A stretch of DNA of 17,193 bases from Thermoflexales bacterium (GCA_016931085.1 JAFGFO010000201.1:1-17193); one strand, 5' to 3'; positions 1-7,386 are shown, numbered from the stretch's first letter. Made by a program: numbers and translations. Notes: generated from the letters alone by a model not told the origin.

Positions 1-1523
1 GCATACCAGGCCACGTCGGCCGGGATGCCGCGCACGGGCTTGGCAGGCCGCTCGCCCACTTGGGTGATGACGTAATTGCCAAGGGGCCGCGCCAACGGCT
101 CAAAGATCATGGCCGCGCCGAGCGCCGCGCCCACCAGCCCGCTGCCGGTGACCTTGCCGGGGTTGAGGATGCCCTTGGGGTCCACCTGGCGCTTGAAGGA
201 CTTGAGGCGAGCCAGCCGCTCCTGGCCCAAAATCTGGGCCGCCTTGCTCCCAAAATACAAGCCGGTCGAATAGGCCCGCCCGCCGTGCTTTTCGGCAATC
301 CTGATGATGGTGAGCGTCAAGGCAAACACAAAGTTGTACGAGAACTTGCGCTCGTCGCTGGGGATAAAGCCCAAGATGACCACTTCCGGCCGGCCCCCCT
401 TGCCCTCGCGGATGATCACACCCTCCTTGACGATGGGCTGGTCCACCTTGCGCTCGATCTCGACCATCACGTCGCCCATCGAAGCCAGGGGGATGACGAC
501 CTCGGCCGGCACCAGGCTCGGCCCCAGGCGCTTGACGACCATCAGCTTGAAGCGGTTTTTCCACTCGTGATGGGCGATCCGCTCGCTCAAGACCTCCGCC
601 TGGCAAGGCCGCATCAATTCCGGCAGCTTGTTCACCACGGTGGCCTTGTCTTTTTTGCGGAAGGCCAGGGTGATGATGTACGACGCCGGCAGCAGGACGC
701 GCTCCTCGACCGGGTGGCCGTAATGCTCTTGCAGCGGCGCGCGGTTCTTCATCTCGGCCATGCGCGGGTTGATAAAGATAACCGACCAGAGTGGCAGTTG
801 GGCGTCCACCATCGCCTGCATCAGGCGCTGCGCGTCGTGCGGGTCCGGACAGCCGATCGCCAGCACGTCCAACTCTTCCAGCGGCATCACGCGCAGCGTC
901 ACCTGGCTGATCAGCCCCGTGGTGCCTTCCGCGTCCGAGATCATGTCAAGCTCGGGGCTGCTGCAGTCCTTCACAGAGCCATCGGGCAGCACCACGCGCG
1001 CGCCCAGGACGTTGTCTTTGAACCAGCCGCTTTCGTACGAGCCAATGCCCGCCCCACCCTGCGCCAGCCAGCCGCCAACGGTGGAGGAAGGGTAGCTGGT
1101 GGGGTAGAGGCGCAGAGTCAAGTTGCGCCTGGCCAGGTCCTTGTCCAGCTTTTCCCACACCGCACCGGCCTCGACCGTGACGGTTTGAGCTTCCTCGTCC
1201 ACGCTGATGAGGCGGTTCATCCGGTAAAAATCCACCACCAGGCCCTTTTTGACCGGCACCACCCCGCCGTAGCCGGAGGAGGCAAAGCCGCGCGGGGTGA
1301 GCGGGATGCCGTTCTGCCCCGCCCACTCGACCAGCTCGGCCAGCTCGGCCTCCGAGGCTGGCTGCACCACCGCGTCGGGAATCGTATCGCCGATGAGCGG
1401 CTTGAACAGGCTGGGCATGGCGGCGATGTCGTGCCCGTAGAGCTTGCGCTCCACTCGCCGAAAGTTGGCGCGGTTGCCAAAGGTCTTGACAAGAAAAGCT
1501 CGCTGCTGCGTATTGATGCTCAT
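1..1523 (-). CDS. FAD-linked oxidase (GlcD/lactate dehydrogenase-like), 3' end beyond window
   Basis: The frame is open from an ATG at 1523 to the left edge, giving 507 residues without a stop, so the C-terminus is missing. The start has a GGAGG ribosome site a few bases upstream. Residues about 47-225 look like an FAD-binding PCMH domain, with a PRGFASSGYGG stretch at 78-87 and the STVGGWLAQGGAGIGS flavin-binding stretch at 147-162. The FAD-oxidase C-terminal domain ends in PKGILNPGK (449-457), the usual end of GlcD-type proteins. Such enzymes oxidise 2-hydroxy acids or related substrates with FAD; the substrate cannot be read here. The chain continues at least 50 residues past that motif, so a further C-terminal domain, possibly Fe-S, is likely (inference). 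It is the last visible gene of the minus-strand run, 26 bases after the peroxiredoxin gene. Confidence 0.85.
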   Translation of the reverse strand, partial: MSINTQQRAFLVKTFGNRANFRRVERKLYGHDIAAMPSLFKPLIGDTIPDAVVQPASEAELAELVEWAGQNGIPLTPRGFASSGYGGVVPVKKGLVVDFYRMNRLISVDEEAQTVTVEAGAVWEKLDKDLARRNLTLRLYPTSYPSSTVGGWLAQGGAGIGSYESGWFKDNVLGARVVLPDGSVKDCSSPELDMISDAEGTTGLISQVTLRVMPLEELDVLAIGCPDPHDAQRLMQAMVDAQLPLWSVIFINPRMAEMKNRAPLQEHYGHPVEERVLLPASYIITLAFRKKDKATVVNKLPELMRPCQAEVLSERIAHHEWKNRFKLMVVKRLGPSLVPAEVVIPLASMGDVMVEIERKVDQPIVKEGVIIREGKGGRPEVVILGFIPSDERKFSYNFVFALTLTIIRIAEKHGGRAYSTGLYFGSKAAQILGQERLARLKSFKRQVDPKGILNPGKVTGSGLVGAALGAAMIFEPLARPLGNYVITQVGERPAKPVRGIPADVAWY

Positions 1524-1549
1524 AATGCCTCCAAAGAAGGTTTCAAGTC

Positions 1550-2011
1550 TCAGTTAAGCGTATCGAGCAGGGCCAAGATCTCGCTGTTATCTGGGATGTC
1601 GCTCATCGAGCTGGCGTGGTGGCGGTAGCGGATGTGCCCTTCTTTATCCACCAGCAGCACGGCCGGCATGCGCCCCAGCTTGAGCCAGTTGACCTCCTGC
1701 TCGTACAGGTCTGCCACCGTGTGCGGCGGGTCGGCCAGGCCCACGAACGGAAAGCTCTCCTTTTCCCAAGTCCGCTGGAAGGCCCGCGGGCCATCGGGGC
1801 CGACGACCAGGATCTCGGCCTGGCGCTCGAGGAAGCGCTCGTAATCCTGGCGCAACTGCGCCAAGTGCCGGCGGCAGTAAGGTCAGACAAAGCCGCGGTT
1901 AAAGACCAACACCACGTGCTTGTGCCCGCGATAATCGGATAGGCGCACGGTCTTGCCCTGCGTGTCGGTCAGGCTAAAATCAGGCGCCAACTCTTTTGTC
2001 GTCTTGTCCAT
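1550..2011 (-). CDS. Peroxiredoxin-like selenoprotein with UxxC active site (in-frame TGA = Sec43)
   Basis: Read from the ATG at 2011, with AGGAG just upstream, this is a 153-residue thioredoxin-fold protein of the AhpC/TSA peroxiredoxin-like family. The N-terminus ([20 protein letters not shown], 8-27) is typical of the family. One TGA at 1883-1885 is residue 43, in [18 protein letters not shown], where relatives have WCPYC. Homology continues on both sides: VGPDGP, then [19 protein letters not shown] near the C-terminus. The TGA therefore replaces the first Cys of CxxC, and C46 is the resolving partner. A SECIS-like hairpin follows at 1846-1865. An ordinary stop-aware call would start at an internal ATG at 1864 and lose the active site. 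The role is probably thiol-dependent reduction of peroxides or disulfides. It sits between DUF1475 (11-base gap) and the FAD oxidase. A sequencing error or pseudogene is the alternative, but the exact active-site position argues against both. Confidence 0.88.
1846..1865 (-). promoter_or_regulatory. Candidate bacterial SECIS hairpin for Sec43
   Basis: In the mRNA sense, CTTGGCGC pairs with GCGCCAGG around the loop AGTT. This gives eight pairs, one of them G-U. The loop starts 26 bases after the TGA and its second base is G, followed by U. Known bacterial SECIS elements lie inside the coding region just after UGA, with an upper stem and a small loop carrying G in the first two positions; SelB binds this loop. 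The fit in distance and loop is good. It is coding sequence as well, so the stem could partly reflect codon choice. Confidence 0.75.
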
Positions 2012-2022
2012 TGTTCACTCCT

Positions 2023-2352
2023 TCAGGCCACTCGCTTCCCGTACCAGAAGCGTTGCCAATCGCCGCGGCTGGTTTGCAGCGCGATGAAGGTGTAGAGCGC
2101 GCCGGCCCAAAAGCCCAGGACCATCATCAAGATGATCCAGATGACCGAGGGCAGCAGCGCCTTCTCACGGAAGGCGATCCAGCCGGAGAACAGGGCAAAG
2201 CCAACGTACAGATCCACCAGCGAGACGATTCCCCAGGGCATGGCAAGCAATTTTGACCCTTCGGCGAAGAAATCTCCGACGGTGAATCCATAGATCAGGA
2301 TGCCGGTCATGGCCAGCAGACCGGCCAGGGCGATACTCTTGGCGATTTTCAT
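2023..2352 (-). CDS. DUF1475-family small membrane protein
   Basis: This is a 109-residue hydrophobic protein. It has three clear membrane segments: about 7-25, 43-60 and 67-92. Between the first and second lies a short acidic loop (GDFFAEGSKLLAMPWGIVSL). The pattern MPWGIVSLVDLY and the basic C-terminus (WQRFWYGKRVA) match my memory of DUF1475; no biochemical function is known to me. The ATG at 2352 has AAAAGGAG upstream. Its stop codon at 2023-2025 lies right at the ribosome site of the selenoprotein gene, so the two are probably translationally coupled. It follows DUF1295 by 12 bases, which suggests the two membrane proteins work together. Confidence 0.75.
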   Translation of the reverse strand: MKIAKSIALAGLLAMTGILIYGFTVGDFFAEGSKLLAMPWGIVSLVDLYVGFALFSGWIAFREKALLPSVIWIILMMVLGFWAGALYTFIALQTSRGDWQRFWYGKRVA

Positions 2353-2364
2353 CGTGTACTCCTT

Positions 2365-3150
2365 TTACTTTTTGCGCGGGAACCAGGGAATGAACTCGCT
2401 GGTCGTCTCGACGTATTCTTTGTAGCCCGGCTTTTCTTCCTTCAAGCTCTTTTCCAACAGCGTCACGCCCGACACGCGCAGCAGCAGGGCCGTCATGAGG
2501 ATCGGGCTAAAGATCGTCCACCAGCCGCCGGCTGCCAGCGCGATCAGGTAATACGCCCACCACTGCGTCGCATCGCCAAAGTAATTGGGATGGCGCGTGT
2601 AGCGCCAGACGCCGCTGTCGAGGACCTTGCCTTTATTAGCTGGATTGGCCTTGAAGCGCGCCAACTGCCAATCCCCCACGGCTTCGAAGAAAAACCCGAG
2701 CGCCCAGACCGCCACAGCGAGATAGTCCAGCCAGGTCAGATGGTCCGGCCGGGCGCTGAGCTGGGCGGCCAGCAGGGGCGCTGCCACGATCCAGAGAATG
2801 ACGCCCTGCAGGAGAAAAACATTCAAGAAACTGCGCCACCACCAGGTGCGGCCGGCCTCTTTGCGCCAGGCCTGGTAACGAAAATCCTCCCCCTTGTCCC
2901 AATTGCGCACCAGGATGTGGAGCGACAAGCGCAGCCCCCAAATCGTCACGAGGGCGCTCAGTAACAGCTTACGCGCGGCGAAACCCTCCGGCGTGAGCAG
3001 GAAGGCGGCCCAGGCGACGATGACAAAACCTGTGCCCCAAAAAATGTCGACGATGCTGGAATTCTTCAGCGCCAGGCTGAGCAGCCAGAGCAGCGTCATC
3101 AAGCCGAGGATGACAAGGCCCAATGTTAGATAGATCGATAAAAAGTTCAT
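2365..3150 (-). CDS. DUF1295 family membrane protein (steroid 5-alpha-reductase-like)
   Basis: This 261-residue integral membrane protein has about six to seven hydrophobic segments (roughly 5-27, 36-52, 62-80, 108-128, 140-158, 197-229). The motif VWRYTRHPNYFGD (181-193) is the signature of the DUF1295 / isoprenylcysteine methyltransferase / 5-alpha-reductase C-terminal fold. In related families it forms part of the cofactor site. EAVGDWQLARFK (156-167) precedes it, as is usual. The ATG at 3150 has GGAGAG upstream. A reductive role on a lipid or steroid-like substrate is a family-level guess. The 5' leader contains a 15-bp perfect hairpin ending 12 bases before the start codon, which could affect translation or mRNA stability. 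Confidence 0.85.
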   Translation of the reverse strand: MNFLSIYLTLGLVILGLMTLLWLLSLALKNSSIVDIFWGTGFVIVAWAAFLLTPEGFAARKLLLSALVTIWGLRLSLHILVRNWDKGEDFRYQAWRKEAGRTWWWRSFLNVFLLQGVILWIVAAPLLAAQLSARPDHLTWLDYLAVAVWALGFFFEAVGDWQLARFKANPANKGKVLDSGVWRYTRHPNYFGDATQWWAYYLIALAAGGWWTIFSPILMTALLLRVSGVTLLEKSLKEEKPGYKEYVETTSEFIPWFPRKK

Positions 3151-3162
3151 TTTTCTCTCCTC

Positions 3163-3196
3163 AGGTGCAACGCACTTCCGAAAGTGCGTTGCACCT
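3163..3196. repeat. 34-bp perfect hairpin in the DUF1295 leader
   Basis: Arms AGGTGCAACGCACTT (3163-3177) and AAGTGCGTTGCACCT (3182-3196) are exact reverse complements around a four-base loop. No T-run follows on either strand, so it is not a classic terminator. Its size and form resemble short dispersed palindromes, and I have an uncertain memory of near-identical ones in Chloroflexota. It sits between two genes of one apparent operon. Confidence 0.8.
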
Positions 3197-3221
3197 ACGC
3201 TACTTCGAAAATAGGTGATAA

Positions 3222-3247
3222 GGGCGCGGTTACCGCGCCCGATTTTT
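3222..3247 (+). terminator. Terminator-shaped hairpin between DegV and DUF1295
   Basis: GGGCGCGG (3222-3229), loop TTA, CCGCGCCC (3233-3240), then GATTTTT. On the plus strand this is a textbook Rho-independent terminator. On the minus strand the stem is followed only by TTATCACCTATTTTC, a weak U-tract. No plus-strand gene ends nearby, so its use is unclear. It may partly attenuate the minus-strand operon, stop stray antisense transcription, or be a dispersed element. Confidence 0.55.
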
Positions 3248-3259
3248 GTCTATGGTGAG

Positions 3260-3286
3260 GAGCGAGACATTCGCAGAATGTCGCTC
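3260..3286. repeat. Imperfect hairpin, third palindrome in the DegV-DUF1295 gap
   Basis: GACATTC (3266-3272) pairs with GAATGTC (3276-3282) around GCA, and GAGC (3260-3263) pairs with GCTC (3283-3286). A two-base bulge interrupts the left arm. With the two other hairpins in this 160-base gap it forms a cluster unusual for a within-operon spacer. No T-run is present, so a terminator role is unlikely. Confidence 0.65.
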
Positions 3287-3310
3287 ATGTATTCTATTCC
3301 GATAGTCCAC

Positions 3311-4150
3311 TCACTTCTGTGCGCCAACGACGGCGAAGCCGATGGCGCCCGGGCCAATGTGCGCACCGATGACCGGTGTAATATTTTCCGTCTGGATATC
3401 GCCCTGTGGGAGCAGGTCCGCCGCCATAGCACGCAATTCGGCAACGCGTTCGAGGGCGTTGGTATGAACGATGGCAACCCGTTCGATCCGGCCGGACGCA
3501 GCCAGCATCTCGACCACGCGCTCCAGCGCGCGAGCGCGCGTGCGCACCCGCTCCGTGCCGGGCTGGCCGTCGTACATGGTCAAAATGGGCTTGATCTGCA
3601 GCAGCGTGGCGAAATTGGCGACGTATTTATTCATCCGCCCGCTGCGCTTCAAAAACTCCAGCGTATCGAGGGCGGCAAAGACGCGCGAGCGCTTGATCTG
3701 CCCATCGAGGGCGGCGACAATATCCGCGACCGGGCTGCCCGCAGCCGCCATTTGTGCCGCCGTCTCGACCAGGAATCCCGTCCCGAGGCTCAACTGCCGC
3801 GAATCGATCACGGTGACCCGTGTCGAAGTGGTTTCCTGCGCTGCGACGCGTGCCTCATCCACAACAGCGCTCAACGCGGCCGAGATGTGTATAGACAGCA
3901 CATCACCGGCGCCCTCGTCGGCGAGGGCATCGTACATGGCGTGGAATTTTTGCGGCGATGGGGCGGCCGTAGTGGGATGCGCCGGGAAGGTGGGCAGCTT
4001 GCGGTAGAATTCTTCACGCGTGATGTCGATGCCGTCGAGAAAACCCTGCCGGCCCACGTTGATATAAAGCGACACGACCCGGATGCCATAGCGGGCGATC
4101 GTCTCGGCCGGCAGATCACAGGTGCTATCTGTAACGATTCGAATTGGCAT
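3311..4150 (-). CDS. DegV family fatty-acid-binding protein
   Basis: This 279-residue protein starts MPIRIVTDSTCDLP, the standard DegV N-terminus, with the ATG at 4150 behind GGGGAG. Other family marks are a PTTAAPSPQKF stretch (59-69), LSIHISAALSA (85-95), VTVIDSRQLSLGTGFLV (112-128) and a C-terminal IGAHIGPGAIGFAVVG segment. DegV/FakB proteins bind a single fatty acid and, with FakA kinase, present it for phosphorylation; no FakA is visible here. The usual SGT/SGTY-like stretch after the first ligand loop is replaced by SAVV, so ligand preference may differ. Length and N-terminus are normal for the family. It follows the pyrimidine-dimer glycosylase homologue by 38 bases and precedes a hairpin-rich gap. 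Confidence 0.9.
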   Translation of the reverse strand: MPIRIVTDSTCDLPAETIARYGIRVVSLYINVGRQGFLDGIDITREEFYRKLPTFPAHPTTAAPSPQKFHAMYDALADEGAGDVLSIHISAALSAVVDEARVAAQETTSTRVTVIDSRQLSLGTGFLVETAAQMAAAGSPVADIVAALDGQIKRSRVFAALDTLEFLKRSGRMNKYVANFATLLQIKPILTMYDGQPGTERVRTRARALERVVEMLAASGRIERVAIVHTNALERVAELRAMAADLLPQGDIQTENITPVIGAHIGPGAIGFAVVGAQK

Positions 4151-4188
4151 AGTTCACTCCCCTCAAAAGCTTTACGCCAGCTCCCGTT

Positions 4189-4629
4189 TCAGGACCGAAA
4201 GCGCACCCTTTCCCAAGACTCGACACGCCCCTCTATCACCCTGAAAATCGGGTTGGGGAGGGCCGACACGACCTGGGCGGCTTGCTCATAGCGTCCAGTA
4301 TCACGCACGTATAGTTTCACCTTGAGATGGCCCAACTCGTACGCCAGTTGCCCGCTCGTCACCGCGATTTTCGACTCTGAAAAATGTGGGCCGATTTTCT
4401 CCCGGTTGAAAGCAAAGCCTCGGCCTGCCGCCTCTTCCCAGACCGCTAACAGATAACGATCCAACGCGGCGATGGGTTCGGTTTGCGCCTTGAAGCGCTC
4501 CAACTGCGGATGGTGTCTGTAGCCCTTGGTCTCGCCCCTGAGAACCTTACGTGCCAGCAGCCCTTCACGCCAACAGGCGACCAACGCTTTCGTGTCAAGA
4601 TAAGCGGGATGTAGGGACCACAAGCGCAT
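4189..4629 (-). CDS. Pyrimidine dimer DNA glycosylase (endonuclease V) family protein
   Basis: I chose the ATG at 4629, giving 146 residues, because the protein begins MRLWSLHPAYLDTKALVACW, the conserved start of the bacterial Pyr_excise (PF03013) family. A GGGAG ribosome site lies upstream, and the start falls 17 bases after the TspO stop. A longer reading frame to 4968 exists but runs inside tspO and has no homology. Conserved features include GETKGYRHHPQLERFK (31-46) and a hydrophobic-basic C-terminal half. The phage T4 enzyme removes UV-induced cyclobutane dimers using an N-terminal Thr2. Here residue 2 is Arg, so the classical catalytic nucleophile is absent (T4 detail from memory) and activity is uncertain. 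Its place in an operon with TspO, opposite a likely photoreceptor regulator, fits a light-stress role. Confidence 0.8.
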   Translation of the reverse strand: MRLWSLHPAYLDTKALVACWREGLLARKVLRGETKGYRHHPQLERFKAQTEPIAALDRYLLAVWEEAAGRGFAFNREKIGPHFSESKIAVTSGQLAYELGHLKVKLYVRDTGRYEQAAQVVSALPNPIFRVIEGRVESWERVRFRS

Positions 4630-4646
4630 AGGCTTCGCTCCCGGCG

Positions 4647-5420
4647 TCAGTTGGCTTGGGCCGCTCGCCCGCGCCGCCTGGTGACAAAGACGCCGACTAC
4701 CAGCATCACTCCAACGAGCACGGTCGCCACCCAGGTGCCTGTGGCTACGGCTGGGACAGCCGCGTGCTTGAGGGCAATGCCCACAAAGGCCCAGAGGATG
4801 ACGAGCATGTAAGCCACGTCGCCCCGCGTCAGGCTCATGGCGGACGCGATGAGCACACCGGCCGCCAGCATGATGAGCGTCCACGCCTCTGGGCTGATCC
4901 CCCACCCGTCCCATCGCAGATAATCCAACACGGACGTGATATTGGCTATGGTGGCCACCGTGATCCAACCCAGGTACACGCTGAAGGGCACGCGTGCGGC
5001 CCAGGTCTCGACGGTCGAGACGCGCGTGCGGCCGGTGCCCATGCGCAGGTAGGTGATGATGAGCGTGGCGAGCAAAACCAGCATGACGATTACCGTCAGC
5101 GGGAACTGCTCATAGTGCCAGAGCAAGATCCAGGCGCTGTTGGCCAGCCCGCCCAGGACGATCCACCAGCCCGTGGCGCACATGCGGGGATTCTCACGCT
5201 GCGCGGGCAGGGCCTGGAAGATGGCGAAGGCGATCAATCCCAGGTAGATCAGGCCCCAGATGGAAAACACGTAGCCGGCCGGGACGAAATACACCTGGAA
5301 GCGATCCGAGATTTGGCCGGTGTTCAGCCCGTTGATGGGCAGGGCATTGGCCAGGCCGTTGATCACGAGCGTGACCAAAATAGTCAGAACCACAAGAATC
5401 TGTCGCAGTTTGTCTTTCAT
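4647..5420 (-). CDS. Tryptophan-rich sensory protein, TspO/MBR-related, long form
   Basis: This 257-residue membrane protein has about eight hydrophobic segments (8-24, 48-70, 84-101, 107-125, 143-164, 178-196, 202-219, 228-247) and twelve tryptophans. GYVFSIWGLIYLGL (49-62) and GLANSAWILLWHYEQFPL (91-108) match TspO-family helices. Classical TspO has five helices and about 160 residues, so this is the longer variant, with extra C-terminal helices. TspO proteins bind porphyrins and are linked to oxygen- and light-dependent control of tetrapyrrole metabolism; the specific role of the long form is unknown to me. AAAAGGAG precedes the ATG. It follows the Rieske gene by 21 bases. Confidence 0.85.
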   Translation of the reverse strand: MKDKLRQILVVLTILVTLVINGLANALPINGLNTGQISDRFQVYFVPAGYVFSIWGLIYLGLIAFAIFQALPAQRENPRMCATGWWIVLGGLANSAWILLWHYEQFPLTVIVMLVLLATLIITYLRMGTGRTRVSTVETWAARVPFSVYLGWITVATIANITSVLDYLRWDGWGISPEAWTLIMLAAGVLIASAMSLTRGDVAYMLVILWAFVGIALKHAAVPAVATGTWVATVLVGVMLVVGVFVTRRRGRAAQAN

Positions 5421-5441
5421 AGCAATCTCCTTTTATGCCAC

Positions 5442-6434
5442 TCAAGCGGCCGCCTCGATCAGCTCGCTTCGCCGGCGGCGATACGCCACGATGGGACCGT
5501 CGCCCGGGATCACCCTCTCGCCGATCTTGATATCCGAGCGCTTGGGCTGCTGCGTGATCACCACCCGCCGGTCTTGGCGTTCGACGACAAAGCTGCCTAA
5601 CAAGCCCGCCAAGTCGAACAGGCGGTTCAGCACGGGAAGGCGAACCATCCTCTGGTAGTTACGGATATACATCATGGTGTTCTCGTCGTCGATGGGAACG
5701 AAGGCCAGCACGATCCGCATATCGTCGCTGATCCAATTGTGCCACAGGTTGGGGAAGAGAAATTGAACGAAGGGGCGGCGCGCCGGCTCGGGCAGCCCAC
5801 TGGCCCTCAGCGGCGCTTGCCCAGTATCCACCTGGTTGTTGACCCACACGTTGATCACTTCACCCCCACCCGCCTGGCTCTCCAGGCGAGAAATCGGTCC
5901 GTTGACGATCGTGCGGTTGCCACGGCCGATGGTGTTGTGGTGGACAAAGGGCAAGTGCACCACATCGAGCTGGTTCTCGATCGCGCGCGAGTAGTGGGTG
6001 GCCCAGTGATCGCGCAGCGTCAGCCACGAAAACGCCTTGTGGTCGACCGAGTCAAAGAAAGGCGGAGCCGGCAAGTCGGCCCTTGGCTCACCCCACCAAA
6101 TGTAGATAAAGTCGTTGGCCTCGCGCACAGGGTACGCCGGCCTGACCTGGAACGACTTGGGCACCGGCGCGCCCAGGCCGTTGGCCGGGATGACGGTGCA
6201 TTGTCCTGAAGCGTCATACTCGAATCCGTGGAACGGGCATTGCACGTTATCGTGGACAACTTTGCCCGCGCTAAGCGCCGCCCCGCGATGGGGACACTTG
6301 TCAGCCATGCAGGCCAGCTCGCCGCGCGAGTTGCGCCACAGGACCAGCTTTTCAGCCAGGCGCGTCACACCCACCACGTGGCCAGCTTTCACCTCGCTCG
6401 ACTCGAGTATGGCGTACCATTGATTGCGAATCAT
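5442..6434 (-). CDS. Rieske non-heme iron oxygenase, alpha-subunit type
   Basis: This is a 330-residue aromatic ring-hydroxylating oxygenase-like protein. The Rieske [2Fe-2S] ligands are C47 and H49 (CPHRG) plus C66 and H69 (CPFHG). The mononuclear iron motif ENQLDVVHLPFVHH (153-166) supplies D157, H160 and H165. The architecture is an N-terminal Rieske domain (about 4-105) followed by a catalytic domain. Size and motifs fit the VanA/PobA or pheophorbide a oxygenase-like branch, which takes electrons from a separate reductase; none is visible here. Substrate is unknown: porphyrin, carotenoid or aromatic compounds are all possible, and proximity to TspO makes a tetrapyrrole worth testing. The start has GGAGGTCGA directly before the ATG. 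It is cotranscribed with the TIGR01777 gene (22-base gap). Confidence 0.88.
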   Translation of the reverse strand: MIRNQWYAILESSEVKAGHVVGVTRLAEKLVLWRNSRGELACMADKCPHRGAALSAGKVVHDNVQCPFHGFEYDASGQCTVIPANGLGAPVPKSFQVRPAYPVREANDFIYIWWGEPRADLPAPPFFDSVDHKAFSWLTLRDHWATHYSRAIENQLDVVHLPFVHHNTIGRGNRTIVNGPISRLESQAGGGEVINVWVNNQVDTGQAPLRASGLPEPARRPFVQFLFPNLWHNWISDDMRIVLAFVPIDDENTMMYIRNYQRMVRLPVLNRLFDLAGLLGSFVVERQDRRVVITQQPKRSDIKIGERVIPGDGPIVAYRRRRSELIEAAA

Positions 6435-6456
6435 TCGACCTCCAAAGAAAGCAAGT

Positions 6457-7386
6457 TTAATGTTTCAGGTCTCGTTCCCTCAGCAAGTCGCGCAGGGCCG
6501 CCTCGGCCTGGGCAAATTTAAAAGAATAGCCCAACTCAAGCAGTCGCCGCGGCATGGCGCGTTGGCCGTCCAGCAGCACGGTGGCCATCTCGCCCAACAG
6601 CAGCCGCAGCGCCGGGGCCGGCGTGGGCATAAACGCCGGGCGCCGCATCACCTGGCCCAGCACACGGCTGAACTGCGCGTTCGTCAGTGGGTCAGGCGAG
6701 CTGAGGTTGACGGCACCCCGGGCGTGTTGATTTTCAGCCAGAAAACGAATAGCACTCACCTGGTCAGCCAGGTGGATCCACGGGAACCACTGCTTGCCAC
6801 TGCCAAGTGGCCCACCGATAAAGAGCTTGAACGGCAGCATCATTTTGGGCAATGCGCCCCCCTCAGCACTCAACACAACACCGGTGCGGATCACCACGCG
6901 CCGCACCCCCAGCGCCTCTAGCTGCGCTGTGGATTCTTCCCAAGGCACAGCCACGTCGCGCGCCAAAAAGTCGTCGCCGGCCGGCGCATCTTCGCCAAGT
7001 TCTTCGTCACCGCACGGGCCGTAGTAACCCACCGCCGAGGCCTGGATCAACACGCGCGGCTTGCTGGCCGACGCCTGGACGGCTCGAACGATGGCTTTGC
7101 CGGCATTCAGCCTGCTATCTATTATACGCCTCTTCTGGCCGGCTGTCCACAAGCCTGCCGCGATGCTCTCGCCCGCCAGGTTGACAATGACGTCCGCTCC
7201 ACCCGCCAGCTCGCCCCAGCCTTGGGGGGTCAGGCCATCCCAACGCACTGCCTTGACACCGGAAGGCAAAAGCGCCTGTCCTTCCGGATTGCGGCTGAGC
7301 ACAAACACCTCGCCGCCATCCGCCGCCAGGCTGGCTGCCAACGCCCGGCCGATCAAACCCGTTCCACCTGTAATGATCGTGCGCAT
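6457..7386 (-). CDS. TIGR01777 family NAD(P)-dependent epimerase-like protein (YfcH/SDR39U1 type)
   Basis: This 309-residue extended SDR has the nucleotide-binding motif TGGTGLIG at 6-13. It also has the family pattern [14 protein letters not shown] in the middle, then [18 protein letters not shown], the PWIHLADQ stretch and a C-terminal DUF1731-like region ([26 protein letters not shown]). Family members bind NADP; their physiological reaction is not settled. The ATG at 7386 has AAAAGGGGG upstream. It is the first gene of the nine-gene minus-strand run, about 165 bases downstream of a consensus promoter. Relatives often occur in light-responsive or oxidative-stress clusters (recalled, not checked). 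Confidence 0.9.
   Translation of the reverse strand: MRTIITGGTGLIGRALAASLAADGGEVFVLSRNPEGQALLPSGVKAVRWDGLTPQGWGELAGGADVIVNLAGESIAAGLWTAGQKRRIIDSRLNAGKAIVRAVQASASKPRVLIQASAVGYYGPCGDEELGEDAPAGDDFLARDVAVPWEESTAQLEALGVRRVVIRTGVVLSAEGGALPKMMLPFKLFIGGPLGSGKQWFPWIHLADQVSAIRFLAENQHARGAVNLSSPDPLTNAQFSRVLGQVMRRPAFMPTPAPALRLLLGEMATVLLDGQRAMPRRLLELGYSFKFAQAEAALRDLLRERDLKH

Noticed and set aside
60..1628. Long plus-strand reading frame of 522 codons
   Set aside because: It mirrors the codon frame of the FAD oxidase on the other strand, is rich in His/Arg/Gln/Asp as such mirrors are, and has no recognisable motif.
1550..1864. Short peroxiredoxin starting at the internal codon at 1864
   Set aside because: It would lack the N-terminal strand-helix and active site; the frame upstream of the TGA is homologous and has its own ATG and ribosome site.
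3215..4291. Plus-strand frame of 358 codons opposite DegV
   Set aside because: DegV on the minus strand has clear family motifs across the same bases; the plus frame shows none.
4630..4968. N-terminal extension of the glycosylase frame to 4968
   Set aside because: These bases encode the C-terminus of TspO in another frame, and the family start MRLWSLHP is at 4629.
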